From NCBI GenBank assembly GCA_050184585.1, contig JBFXAF010000001.1:496001-560000 (forward strand): 64,000 nucleotides of DNA, read 5' to 3'. Of this stretch, positions 46,361 to 54,983 are shown one piece after another. The position numbers and the translations under genes were made by a program. The stretch comes from JBFXAF01 sp050184585. Its GTDB lineage: Bacteria > Pseudomonadota > Alphaproteobacteria > Rhizobiales > Rhizobiaceae. How positions within the stretch are numbered: position 1 is the first letter of the stretch; each line of letters begins with the position of its first letter. The notes beneath the pieces are model-generated. The model searched no databases, was not told where the DNA came from, and saw only the letters and a list, made by a program, of their open reading frames with translations.

Positions 46361-47254
46361 CTATGACGCCGGGACCGACACTAATAGCAGCGCGGCGGAC
46401 CATACAAGCAGGATCGCCCCCGCGACGCGGCTGGCGAGCGTTCCGCGGGTCTCCTTCTCGACCAGGGCGAACAAGGCGATCAACGCCATCCAGGCGAGGT
46501 TCATCACGCCGACCGCGAACATGACCAGCATCAATGCCCAGCAGCAGCCGAGGCACCAGACGCCCTGCTCCAGGCCGAGCCGGAAGATCGCCGCCGGTCG
46601 CGTGCTCCAGCGCGCGAAGAGGATCGAGAACGGCCGGCGGCATTTCTTCAGGCAAGCTTCCTTGAAACTGCTGAACTGGTAGACGCCCGCCAGCGCGAGC
46701 GCCGACGCGCCGGCCATGCCCGTGAGCGGCGACAATGCCCCACCCGTGCCAGCATGCGCCATCCCGGCGAGGCCGATCCCGGCGAAAGCCAGCGACGCCG
46801 CGAGCCAGACCGAGACATAGCCGCCGACCAGCACGAAGGGATGTACGGCTGGCTCGCCCTTGCCGGCGGCGGTGTCGGCGATCTCGCAATAGGTGCGGAC
46901 GAGCGGTGCGGCCGAGGGCAACATCGTCGCCATCGACATCAACATCCACATGGCGGCCAGCGCGACGAACGCCGGTCCGGTCGCGGCGAGCGGGCCGGCG
47001 GGCGCAATGCACAGAGCGAGCAAAGCTCCGATCCACGGCACATCGAGGACAGGCAGCAGCTCCGCGATCCAGGAGCCGGGAGCCGTGGGATCAAGCCGCG
47101 CCGTTTCGGCCGCCATCGCCGCGAGAAGCACCCACGCCAGAAGCGCGGTCGCCGCGACCGCGGCCCAGACGGTGACGCGCGGACGGCTCGCCAGACCGGC
47201 AACAGTGCGTCCGCCGATATCGAGCCCGTCAAATCCCTCGCGCTGTTCCGCCAT
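46361..47254 (-). CDS. DUF2182 family membrane protein with cysteine motifs
   Basis: A 297-aa membrane protein with about seven helices. The family motif YQFSSFKEACLKKCRRP (Cys 201, 205) and a later VWCLGCCWA (Cys 234, 237, 238) resemble metal or thiol-exchange sites at the membrane surface. The ATG at 47254 (MAEQREGFDG) is preferred; 47302 is an alternative. It is the first gene of the four-gene set with DUF1326, pcs and quinone reductase. Function unknown. Confidence 0.83.
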   Translation of the reverse strand: MAEQREGFDGLDIGGRTVAGLASRPRVTVWAAVAATALLAWVLLAAMAAETARLDPTAPGSWIAELLPVLDVPWIGALLALCIAPAGPLAATGPAFVALAAMWMLMSMATMLPSAAPLVRTYCEIADTAAGKGEPAVHPFVLVGGYVSVWLAASLAFAGIGLAGMAHAGTGGALSPLTGMAGASALALAGVYQFSSFKEACLKKCRRPFSILFARWSTRPAAIFRLGLEQGVWCLGCCWALMLVMFAVGVMNLAWMALIALFALVEKETRGTLASRVAGAILLVWSAALLLVSVPAS

Positions 47255-47359
47255 CTTCCCGTCCGGCAAAAGGCCGCGTTGATCCCCTGTCCGCCTCTTC
47301 ATATACCTGCGTGCGACGGCGCAGAAGCATGGAAGATCCTCATGGTCGGGAAGGCGGCG

Positions 47360-48565
47360 ATGAAACCCTCGACGGTGATCGTGGCAGGGACCGGCCCGGC
47401 GGGGCTCGTCGCGGCGCTTGCGGCCTCCGGCGCGGGCCATGCCGTGGAACTGGTCGGACCGCTTCCGCGCGAGGATGACCAGCGGACCACCGCCCTGATG
47501 GCCCCGGCCCTCGAGTTCCTGGACCTAGTCGGCGTTCGCCAGGCGCTGGAGCGCGACGGAGCACCGTTGCGGGTCATGCGCATCGTGGATGGAACCAGGA
47601 GGCTGGTCCGCAGTCCCACCGCGACCTTCCGTTCCTCCGAAATCGGCGAGGACGCGTTCGGCCTGAACGTCCCGAACGCGAAGCTCAACCGCATCCTCGT
47701 CGATGCGGTCGAGGCGTCGCCCGTGACCTGGACGAAGGCGCTGGTCGAGCGCTGGGACCTCGCGGGGGATGGCGCGAGGGCCACGGTCGGCGACCGGGTG
47801 ATCGAAGGCTCGCTGGTCGTGGCGGCCGACGGAAGGGCGTCGCCGGCGCGGGAGGCCGCCGGAATCCGTGTGTCGACCCGCGACTGGCGGCAGTCGGCGC
47901 TGGTCGTCAACTTCGCCCATACGCGCCCGCATGCCGACATGTCGACCGAACTCCACACCGAGACCGGCCCGTTCACGCAGGTTCCGCTGCCGGGCGACCG
48001 CTCGAGCCTTGTATGGGTGGTGCGTCCCGAAACCGCGGCGGAACTCGCGGCATCTCCCGCCGACGACCTGTCCCGCCGCATCGAGGAGCGCATGCAATCC
48101 ATGCTCGGCCGCGTCACCGTGATGGCAGGGCGTCAGCTCTATCCCCTGTCGGCGGTGACCGCGCTGAGCCATGCGGCGAATAGGGTGGCGCTGGTGGGCG
48201 AGGCGGCGCATGTGTTTCCGCCGATCGGCGCCCAGGGTCTCAATCTGGGCATCCGGGATGTCGCGGATCTGATCGCGACCATGGAAACGCATGCCGATGA
48301 TCCAGGTTCGGCGGCCGCGCTTTCAGCCTATGCTTCGAAGCGGCGGCCAGACATCCTGGCCCGCACGGCGGCCGTCTCGCTTCTCAACATGTCGCTGCTC
48401 TCCGACATGCTGCCAGCGCAAGTGGCCCGCAGCGCCGGACTGGGCCTGCTGTCGGCGGTATCGCCGCTGCGCGCCTTCTTCATGCGGGAGGGCATGCGAC
48501 CAGGCAGCGGCTTCCGTTCAGCCGCGTCAGCGGCCCGGGAAAAGGTCGGGCGGCAGGACGCCTGA
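47360..48565 (+). CDS. UbiH/UbiF-type FAD-dependent hydroxylase
   Basis: A 401-aa flavoprotein monooxygenase. The dinucleotide-binding motif AGTGPAGLVAALAASGAG is at residues about 8-25. The FAD-ribityl GD-type motif LVGEAAHVFPPIGAQGLNLGIRD near residues 284-306 is the ubiquinone-hydroxylase signature. It is likely to hydroxylate the ubiquinone ring, but the ring position cannot be told. Starts at 47360 (AAGGCGG ribosome site) and 47342 are both possible. The last 39 nt overlap the convergent AEC transporter gene. Confidence 0.88.
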   Translation: MKPSTVIVAGTGPAGLVAALAASGAGHAVELVGPLPREDDQRTTALMAPALEFLDLVGVRQALERDGAPLRVMRIVDGTRRLVRSPTATFRSSEIGEDAFGLNVPNAKLNRILVDAVEASPVTWTKALVERWDLAGDGARATVGDRVIEGSLVVAADGRASPAREAAGIRVSTRDWRQSALVVNFAHTRPHADMSTELHTETGPFTQVPLPGDRSSLVWVVRPETAAELAASPADDLSRRIEERMQSMLGRVTVMAGRQLYPLSAVTALSHAANRVALVGEAAHVFPPIGAQGLNLGIRDVADLIATMETHADDPGSAAALSAYASKRRPDILARTAAVSLLNMSLLSDMLPAQVARSAGLGLLSAVSPLRAFFMREGMRPGSGFRSAASAAREKVGRQDA

Positions 48566-49495
48566 GCGGATCAGGTAGAGCAGTCCCGTCACCGTGGCGA
48601 CCGAGAAGAGTGTCGTCAGCAGGATCGAGGCCGAGGCCCGCTGCACCCAGACCCCGTATTGCTGGGCGATCACGAAGACGTTCGTCGCGGTCGGCAGGGC
48701 CGCCAGCAGCACGGCGGCGAACACCCAGGTCGGCGAGAAGTCGCCGACCCAGCTCAGCACGACGTAACAGAGAGCCGGGTGGATAAGCAGTTTCAGGATC
48801 GCGATCGGCGCGAGTTCGACGGGGACACGCTTCAGTGGTCTCAGCGCCAGCGTGACGCCCATCGCGAAGAGAGCACAGGGCGCCGCCGCCCGCGCAAGGT
48901 ATTCGAGCAGGCGCTCCACCGCGACCGGCGGCTGGATCGAGAGGTAAGCGCCCATGACACCGAAGAAGGTCGCGATGATGAATGGGTGAAGGAGGATCTT
49001 CTTTACGACGTCGCCGGCGAGCGCCAGAGGCGGCTTCTTCTCGCTTCCCGAAAGCGCCATCAGCGTCGGCGCGATGGCGAAGTGCATGATGTTCTCGAAG
49101 CAGAAGATAAGCGCTACCGGGACGGCTGCTTCCTCGCCGAAGGCCAGCAGCGCGATGCCGGGTCCCATGTAGCCGATATTGCCATAGGCGGCGGCCAGCC
49201 CCTTGACCGTCGACTCCGCGACCTCGCCGCCGCTGGCCAGCGCCGATGCGACGAACATGATGGCGAAGACGAGGTATGTCGAAAACACCGAGCCGAAGAT
49301 GAACCCCCATTCGCCGAGCTGCTCGATCGGCGTCTTGGCCAGAAGCTGGAAGAACAGGGCGGGAAGAGCGATGTAGATGACGAAGGTCGTCATCCAGCCC
49401 AGCGCCTCCAGCGGCTGCCTGGTGATGCGCGCGACAAAGAAACCCGCGAAGATCAGGCCGAAGAAGGGCAGGACGAGAGCGATGACTTCGGACAT
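48527..49495 (-). CDS. AEC (auxin efflux carrier) family transporter
   Basis: A 322-aa membrane protein with ten helices in two inverted halves, the fold of the AEC/bile-acid transporter superfamily. The central unwound segment is visible (YGNIGYMGPGIALLAFG). Bacterial members move malate, malonate or other organic anions; the substrate is unknown. It overlaps the 3' end of the hydroxylase gene by 39 nt and diverges from cobF by 117 nt. Confidence 0.9.
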   Translation of the reverse strand: MSEVIALVLPFFGLIFAGFFVARITRQPLEALGWMTTFVIYIALPALFFQLLAKTPIEQLGEWGFIFGSVFSTYLVFAIMFVASALASGGEVAESTVKGLAAAYGNIGYMGPGIALLAFGEEAAVPVALIFCFENIMHFAIAPTLMALSGSEKKPPLALAGDVVKKILLHPFIIATFFGVMGAYLSIQPPVAVERLLEYLARAAAPCALFAMGVTLALRPLKRVPVELAPIAILKLLIHPALCYVVLSWVGDFSPTWVFAAVLLAALPTATNVFVIAQQYGVWVQRASASILLTTLFSVATVTGLLYLIRSGVLPPDLFPGR

Positions 49496-49612
49496 GGGGT
49501 TCCAGTGCCGGACCGTCAGGCGGCGCTAACCCCTGCCCTCTCCCTCGTCAAGGCGGCTTCTATTCGCGTGGCCGCGCGTCTATGGCTCTGGCGAACGGAG
49601 AACGAGGCCGCG

Positions 49613-50368
49613 ATGCGCCACATCCTGCTGATCGGCATGGGTCCGGGACACCCGGACCAGATCACCTTGCAGGCGATCGAGGCCATGCGTTCGGCGAACG
49701 TGTTCTTCATTCCCGCCAAGGGCGAGGAGAAGGCGGAACTAGCCAAGACGAGGCTGGCGATGCTGGAGCGGCATCTCGGCGGCAGGCCGTTCCGCGCTGT
49801 CGGCTACGCCATGCCGGAACGGAACGAAGCCATCGCCGATTATGGCGAGCGGGTGAGCGCCTGGCATGCCGCGATCGGCGGCATCTTTTCCCGCCTCTTC
49901 CGCGAAGAACTCGGCGAGGACGGGCGCGGCGCGTTCCTGGTGTGGGGCGACCCATCCCTCTACGACAGCACCATCCGCATCCTCGATGCGGTGCGGGCCG
50001 CCGGCGAGGTCGCATTCACCCATGAGGTGATCCCCGGCGTCACCAGCGTGCAGGCGCTGGCCGCGGCGCACGGGATCGCGCTCAACACCATCGGCAACCC
50101 CGTCCACATCACGACAGCCCGCCGCCTCAAGGAAGGCTTTCCCGACAATGCCGACAGCGTGGTGGTGATGCTGGATTCAGGGACTGCCTTCGCCGAACTC
50201 GGGCTCGACGACCTCGACATCTTCTGGGGCGCCTATCTCGGCACCGAGGACGAGATACTGGTGTCCGGAACCTTGGAAGACGTTTCGAGCGACATTCAGA
50301 GAATCCGTGCCGAGGCGCGGGCGAAGAAGGGGTGGATGTTCGACACTTACCTGCTCCGCCGGCGGTAG
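49613..50368 (+). CDS. cobF: precorrin-6A synthase (deacetylating)
   Basis: A 251-aa SAM-dependent methyltransferase of the aerobic B12 pathway. It methylates C1 of precorrin-5 and releases acetate, giving precorrin-6A. The family's N-terminal loop GMGPGHPDQITLQAIEAM and the central VWGDPSLYDST and EVIPGVTSVQALAA motifs are present. No riboswitch lies in the 117 nt upstream. It stands apart from the other ring-modifying genes, 6 kb away, and converges on the phosphatase gene with 4 nt between stops. Confidence 0.95.
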   Translation: MRHILLIGMGPGHPDQITLQAIEAMRSANVFFIPAKGEEKAELAKTRLAMLERHLGGRPFRAVGYAMPERNEAIADYGERVSAWHAAIGGIFSRLFREELGEDGRGAFLVWGDPSLYDSTIRILDAVRAAGEVAFTHEVIPGVTSVQALAAAHGIALNTIGNPVHITTARRLKEGFPDNADSVVVMLDSGTAFAELGLDDLDIFWGAYLGTEDEILVSGTLEDVSSDIQRIRAEARAKKGWMFDTYLLRRR

Positions 50369-50372
50369 ACCG

Positions 50373-50894
50373 CTAGACCGGGAGCGCGAAATGCGCGCCC
50401 TCGAAGCAATCGGCGCCCCGGCCGATCCCGGCAACGGCATCGACCATCCGGCCTGACCGCCCGAGCATGTCGTCGGCAAGCGCGATCAGCCGGGCGTTCG
50501 GGGTCGCGGTCGGCGACAGCCTTCGCAGCGTGAGGGCGAGTTCGGCCTCGTCCCTGGCCGGGTCGAGCGCGGCCGCGACGATGTAGGCGGTCGCGGTCGA
50601 TCGGCTGACACCCGCGAAACAGTGGACCAAGAGAGGGCTCTTCCGCTCCCAACGGCGGGCGAAGGCGAGGATCGTCGTGACATGCTCGGCGGCCGGGCTG
50701 ACCATACCGCCCTGGATATCGGCGATATCGTGCAGGGAGAGGTTGAGGTGATTGGCCGCGTCGATCGCGCCGGGCCGCTCGAACGGAGTTCCCGGCGAGA
50801 GCAGCGTCACGAGATGGCGCGCGCCGCTGTTCTCCAGCACGGACGGCACATGTTGCAGCGGGCAGACGTGGATGAAGCTTCCGCGAGACGTCAT
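50373..50894 (-). CDS. dual-specificity/tyrosine-type phosphatase in the cob cluster
   Basis: A 173-aa phosphatase with the PTP loop HCFAGVSRS (catalytic C92, phosphate-binding R98) and likely general acid Asp at 57 or 60 (NLSLHDIAD). There is no signal peptide. Its ATG overlaps the cobC stop by one base (TGATG), so the two are translationally coupled. Such Cys-phosphatases are not classical B12 enzymes. The position suggests it could remove the phosphate from alpha-ribazole-5'-phosphate or a cobalamin phosphate, a step with no other candidate in this window. That is inference. Confidence 0.85.
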   Translation of the reverse strand: MTSRGSFIHVCPLQHVPSVLENSGARHLVTLLSPGTPFERPGAIDAANHLNLSLHDIADIQGGMVSPAAEHVTTILAFARRWERKSPLLVHCFAGVSRSTATAYIVAAALDPARDEAELALTLRRLSPTATPNARLIALADDMLGRSGRMVDAVAGIGRGADCFEGAHFALPV

Positions 50895-51922
50895 CAGGCC
50901 GCCTTTTTCCGCCATGAGGCGAGCGCCGCGGCCAGCCGTTCCCATTCAGCCTCGACGCCGGGCAGGCCGATCCTGAGATCGTTCGGACGTTCGACGAAAT
51001 GGCGGACGATGACGCCGGCGGTTCCGAGCGCACGGAACAGCGCCGGCGCGTCCGGGCTGCGCACGAAACGGAACAGCGAGGTTCCCCCCGACACCTGGAT
51101 GCCGTGGTGCGACAGGAGGGCGTCCAGCCGCGCCGAATCAGACTGGAGCCGCGCGCGCGCGGCTTCGCCCCACCGCACGTCATTCAGAGCCTCAATGCCG
51201 ATCTCGAGCGCCGGACCGGACACCGCCCACGGACCGAGGAGACGGCGCAACCTTGCGGCGATCGCCACATTCGCGATCACAAAACCGAGACGGATGCCGG
51301 CAAGTCCGTGAAACTTGCCGAAGGAACGCAGCACCACGAGCCCGCCGTCCTCGACGTCGGCCGCGACGCTCTGCTCTACAGGACCGACGTCCATGAAGGC
51401 CTCGTCGACGACGAGCATGCCGCCGCGCGAGCGGAGCGCGGCACGGAGGGAAAGGAGCGCGGATCGGGTGGTCAGCCGCCCGTCTGGATTGTTCGGATTG
51501 ACCATGGTGACGATGTCCGCCGATCCGGCGTCCGCGTGATCTTCGATCTCGGTGACCGCATGCCCGCAGAGCGCAGCCGCCGCAGCATGCTCGGCGTAGG
51601 TCGGGCCGCAAATCGCCACCCTCCCCGGCTTCATGAGACCCGCGATCAGCGGCAGGAGGATCTGCGTGCCCGGCGCGGCCACGAGGCAATCCGCCGACGG
51701 CGCGCCATAGGCGCGCGCCGCGACCGACCTGAGTTCAGCTTCCCGCGCGGGTTCGGGCAGGCGGCGATAGGCGGTGGCGGGCAGTGTCGAAAACGGATAG
51801 GGGTGCGGACTGATCCCGGTCGAAAGATCGACGAGGGGTTCCGGCGCATCCGGAAACAGCGTCCGGGCCCGCGCCAGGCTTCCACCGTGGTCGACAACCG
51901 CCCTCTCCGGCCGGCTCAGCAT
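50894..51922 (-). CDS. cobC: L-threonine-O-3-phosphate decarboxylase (CobC, aminopropanol arm)
   Basis: A 342-aa fold-type I PLP enzyme related to histidinol-phosphate aminotransferase. It makes (R)-1-amino-2-propanol phosphate for the nucleotide loop. The PLP lysine is K203 in RSFGKFHGLAGIRLGF; NPNNPDGR and VVDEAFMD are present. The ATG at 51922 overlaps the ATG of the divergent cobD, so no spacer separates the two genes. A downstream GTG would also be possible but leaves almost no gap either. The phosphatase gene is coupled downstream. Confidence 0.92.
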   Translation of the reverse strand: MLSRPERAVVDHGGSLARARTLFPDAPEPLVDLSTGISPHPYPFSTLPATAYRRLPEPAREAELRSVAARAYGAPSADCLVAAPGTQILLPLIAGLMKPGRVAICGPTYAEHAAAAALCGHAVTEIEDHADAGSADIVTMVNPNNPDGRLTTRSALLSLRAALRSRGGMLVVDEAFMDVGPVEQSVAADVEDGGLVVLRSFGKFHGLAGIRLGFVIANVAIAARLRRLLGPWAVSGPALEIGIEALNDVRWGEAARARLQSDSARLDALLSHHGIQVSGGTSLFRFVRSPDAPALFRALGTAGVIVRHFVERPNDLRIGLPGVEAEWERLAAALASWRKKAA

Positions 51923-52892
51923 GACGCTCGTCCTCGCCTTTCTAGCATTGATCCTCGAACGCCTCACCGGCTATCCCGACGCGCTCTACGGACGCATCGG
52001 ACACCCGGTGAGCTGGATCGGCCGTCTCATCGCCTATCTCGACGGTGCGTTCAACAGCCCGTCATGGAGCGACGGCGCGCGCCGCTTCGCGGGCGTCGGC
52101 ACATTGACCGCTATCCTGATCGCCGCAGGCGGGGCGGGTCTCGTCGCCCATTCCCTGCTTGGCGCCTACGTATCCGGGTTCGCGGTTCTGGTCATTCTCG
52201 CCAGCACGATGCCCGCGCAGCGAAGCCTCGAGCTGCATGTCGCCGCGGTTGCCGACGCACTCGAGACGGGTGGGCTGGACGCCGGCCGCAAGGCGGTCTC
52301 GAAGATCGTGGGGCGCGATCCCGACCGACTGGACGAGGCCGGCGTCTGCCGCGCGGCGATCGAGAGCCTCGCAGAGAATTTTTCCGACGGCGTCGTCGCG
52401 CCAGCCGTCTGGCTCGGCGCGGGTGGGCTGGTCGCGGGAGCCGCCTACAAGGCCGTCAACACGGCCGATTCGATGATCGGCCACCGGACGCCCAGACATG
52501 AGGCCTTCGGCTGGGCCTGCGCGCGCTTCGACGACCTCGTCAACCTGCCCGCATCGCGGCTGTCGGCGCTCCTCATCGTCGCCGCGGCCGGTCTGGACGA
52601 GACGGCCAGCGCCGGCAATTCGATGCGCGCCCTGCTCGCAGACGCACGCAGGCACCGCTCGCCGAATGCAGGGTGGCCGGAAGCGTCGATGGCCGGCGCG
52701 CTCGGTCTCGCGCTGGCAGGACCGCGCGTCTATGGCGGCAAGACCGTCCCGGACGCGACGATGGGCGAAGGCGGGCGGCGTGAGGCGACCGCCGCCGACA
52801 TCCGCAAGGCGCTCAGGCTCTACCGTATCGCCGACAGCCTGCTGATCTGCGGGATGGGCGGGCTCGCGGCGCTATGGCTGGCGTTCGCCTGA
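51921..52892 (+). CDS. cobD: adenosylcobinamide-phosphate synthase (CobD/CbiB)
   Basis: A 323-aa inner-membrane protein with about five helices that joins aminopropanol phosphate to adenosylcobyric acid. The family pattern RLTGYPDALYGRIGHPVSWIGRL (start), ESLAENFSDGVVAPAVW and NTADSMIGHRTPRHE is intact. It is the functional partner of CobC, from which it diverges with overlapping start codons. It ends 2 nt from the convergent cobO stop. Confidence 0.95.
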   Translation: MTLVLAFLALILERLTGYPDALYGRIGHPVSWIGRLIAYLDGAFNSPSWSDGARRFAGVGTLTAILIAAGGAGLVAHSLLGAYVSGFAVLVILASTMPAQRSLELHVAAVADALETGGLDAGRKAVSKIVGRDPDRLDEAGVCRAAIESLAENFSDGVVAPAVWLGAGGLVAGAAYKAVNTADSMIGHRTPRHEAFGWACARFDDLVNLPASRLSALLIVAAAGLDETASAGNSMRALLADARRHRSPNAGWPEASMAGALGLALAGPRVYGGKTVPDATMGEGGRREATAADIRKALRLYRIADSLLICGMGGLAALWLAFA

Positions 52893-52894
52893 AC

Positions 52895-53497
52895 TCAGAA
52901 CTCGATGCCGATCTGGGCTTTCACGCCCGCCGCGAAATGATGCTTGACCAAGGTCATCTCGGTGACGAGGTCGGCTGCCTCGATGAGCGCCGGCTTGGCG
53001 TTGCGGCCGGTCACGGCGACGTGCAAAGCCGGCCGCCGCGCCTTCAGCGCCGCGACAACCGATTCCAGGTCGAGCAGATCATAGCGCAGCGCGATGTTGA
53101 GTTCGTCGAGGATCACCAGGCTGAAAGAGGGATCGTCCATCAGCTCCCGCGCCTTCGACCAGGCGCGTTCCGCCGCCGCGATGTCGCGCGCCTTGTCCTG
53201 CGTCTCCCATGAAAACCCCTCGCCCATGGCGTGCCAGACCAGCCGGTCGCCGAAGGCAGCCACGGCGTCCTTCTCGCCGGTGTGCCATGCGCCCTTCACG
53301 AACTGCACGACGCCGACGCGCCGGCCGTGGCCGAGCATGCGCAGCGCCAGCCCGAAGGCCGCCGTGGACTTACCCTTGCCCGGTCCCGTGTTGACGATCA
53401 GGAGGCCCTTCTCGATCGTCTTCGAGGCGACCTCGGCGTCCTGAACGGCCTTGCGTTTGGCCATCTTGGCCCGGTGGCGCTCCGCATCGCCGGTCAC
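52895..53497 (-). CDS. cobO: cob(I)yrinic acid a,c-diamide adenosyltransferase
   Basis: A 200-aa CobA/CobO-type corrinoid adenosyltransferase. The P-loop (GPGKGKST, residues 38-45) is preceded by an N-terminal helix that covers the active site. VVQFVKGAW, WETQDKARD and DELNIALRYDLL are family motifs. It attaches the adenosyl ligand from ATP. The ATG overlaps the cobP stop by 4 bases (ATGA). It is the last gene of the cbtB-cbtA-cobP-cobO operon. Confidence 0.95.
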   Translation of the reverse strand: MTGDAERHRAKMAKRKAVQDAEVASKTIEKGLLIVNTGPGKGKSTAAFGLALRMLGHGRRVGVVQFVKGAWHTGEKDAVAAFGDRLVWHAMGEGFSWETQDKARDIAAAERAWSKARELMDDPSFSLVILDELNIALRYDLLDLESVVAALKARRPALHVAVTGRNAKPALIEAADLVTEMTLVKHHFAAGVKAQIGIEF

Positions 53498-54027
53498 GCC
53501 TTCACCTCAACGGGGATGCCCGCCACCATCAGGATCACACGGTCCGCGACGGCTGCGACCTGCTGGTTGAGGCGACCCTGCGCATCGCGGAAGCGACGGC
53601 CGAGCGGGGTGTCCGGGACAATGCCGAGACCAACTTCGTTGGAGACCGCGGTCCACGGTCCGCGAGGCCTCGACAGCACCGAGACGAGCCGCCTGCACGC
53701 ATCGTCAACGTCGCGCTCCGCCATCATCACATTGGACAGCCATAGGGTGAGGCAGTCGACCAGAACGGCGCGTCCTCGGGGGAGACCGTCGATCGCCTCA
53801 GAAAGCGCGACCGGAGCCTCGACCGTCTGCCAGCCTTCGCCCCGCCGGGAGCGGTGTTCGGCGATGCGTCCCGCCATCTCGTCGTCAAAGGCCTGCGCCG
53901 TGGCGATGTAGGTCCACGGTGCGGGCAGACTGGCGACGAGGGTTTCGGCGTGCGCGCTCTTGCCAGAGCGCGCGCCGCCAAGGACGAAGGTGAGCCCGTC
54001 AGGCAAGCTTCGGCTGGCCGAGACCAT
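53494..54027 (-). CDS. cobP: bifunctional adenosylcobinamide kinase / adenosylcobinamide-phosphate guanylyltransferase
   Basis: A 177-aa CobP/CobU enzyme. The P-loop GGARSGKS is at residues 17-24. The His in RIAEHRSRRGEGW is the expected guanylylated residue. VLVDCLTLWLSN and VSNEVGLGIVP complete the family set. It activates adenosylcobinamide to the GDP form before the lower base is added. Its 5' end overlaps cbtA by 29 nt and its 3' end overlaps cobO by 4 nt. Confidence 0.95.
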   Translation of the reverse strand: MVSASRSLPDGLTFVLGGARSGKSAHAETLVASLPAPWTYIATAQAFDDEMAGRIAEHRSRRGEGWQTVEAPVALSEAIDGLPRGRAVLVDCLTLWLSNVMMAERDVDDACRRLVSVLSRPRGPWTAVSNEVGLGIVPDTPLGRRFRDAQGRLNQQVAAVADRVILMVAGIPVEVKA

Positions 54028-54736
54028 CCGCGGCGAGGAAGCGCGACCGCAGGTACCCCGCCGCGGCGCCCAGCGCCACCCAGAAGACCAGGTTGGTGAG
54101 CGTCACAATGACCACGAACTGGTGGTGGAGGTCGGCCGGGATCGGCGAGTCGTGGCTTTCCGGCTGAGGCGCGCCAATGACGTGCGGCAGCAGGAGCAGC
54201 GCGACACCCAACAGCGCCGGCAGCGGCTCACGCCGGAAAGCGACGAGCGCGAGGCCCGCCGCGGTGGCGACGACCGTGCCGATCCACCAGAACTGCCTGG
54301 CGAAGAGGTCGGCGGCAGGCATGGTCGGCAGTTCGGGAGGGAGGCCGAGACCGGGCGCCAGCGTGAACACCGCGAAGCCGGCAAAACCCCAGAACAGCCC
54401 TTGCCGCCAACCGTTGACGCCGCCGAAGAACTCCGACGCGGCGACCAGGACGAGTCCGAAACCGATGGCGCTCACGACATTGGCGAAGACATTCCAGATG
54501 AAACGCTCGAAGCCGTCCTCCGGCGCCCAGGCTTCATCGCCGTGGTCGTGGGGAGCGGCCTCCTCACCCTCGGCGGGCGCGGCATGGTCGTGGCCGGCAT
54601 CGGCGCCGGCATTCTCGTAGGTTTCCGCCTGAAGGATAAGGGGAACTGTGGTGAAGGTCTGAATGGCCGCGAGCAACACCCCGGCAAACAGGCCGGAGAG
54701 CGCCGCTACGAAGAAAACGTTGCGGAACAGGGTCAT
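53999..54736 (-). CDS. cbtA: CbtA-family cobalt transporter subunit
   Basis: A 245-aa inner-membrane protein with about six helices, matching the CbtA family predicted to bring in cobalt. A periplasmic or loop region with His clusters (GHDHAA, PHDHGDE; about residues 48-67) lies between helices 1 and 2 and could bind metal. It is 18 nt after cbtB and upstream of cobP. Control by the cobalamin riboswitch ahead of cbtB is expected. Confidence 0.9.
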   Translation of the reverse strand: MTLFRNVFFVAALSGLFAGVLLAAIQTFTTVPLILQAETYENAGADAGHDHAAPAEGEEAAPHDHGDEAWAPEDGFERFIWNVFANVVSAIGFGLVLVAASEFFGGVNGWRQGLFWGFAGFAVFTLAPGLGLPPELPTMPAADLFARQFWWIGTVVATAAGLALVAFRREPLPALLGVALLLLPHVIGAPQPESHDSPIPADLHHQFVVIVTLTNLVFWVALGAAAGYLRSRFLAADGLGQPKLA

Positions 54737-54754
54737 GACTTTGGCTCCCGGCTG

Positions 54755-54931
54755 TCAGTGGCAGGGAAACGCCATGGAATGGCGGTAGTCATGGGCCGCG
54801 TTGTGGGCCACGTCCATATGGGAAAACCCGACGGAGCCAAGGATGAAGACGCCGAGCAGGCCGGCGAGCAGAAGCTGGACGGCGCGGGCGGAGGTGCCGA
54901 CGCTGGTCAGGGTCGTTCCGGAGGTAGCCAT
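54755..54931 (-). CDS. cbtB: CbtB-family cobalt transporter subunit
   Basis: A 58-aa single-helix membrane protein with the CbtB C-terminal His motif (HNAAHDYRHSMAFPCH), presumed to bind cobalt. The ATG at 54931 gives MATSGTTLTSVG; the longer frame to 54973 runs into the riboswitch side and is not used. It is the first gene of the operon, 52 nt after the cobalamin riboswitch. Confidence 0.9.
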   Translation of the reverse strand: MATSGTTLTSVGTSARAVQLLLAGLLGVFILGSVGFSHMDVAHNAAHDYRHSMAFPCH

Positions 54932-54983
54932 ATCAAGGATCCTTTCGCCCTCCCACCGAGGGCCGTGAGACAATGCCGCCGGC

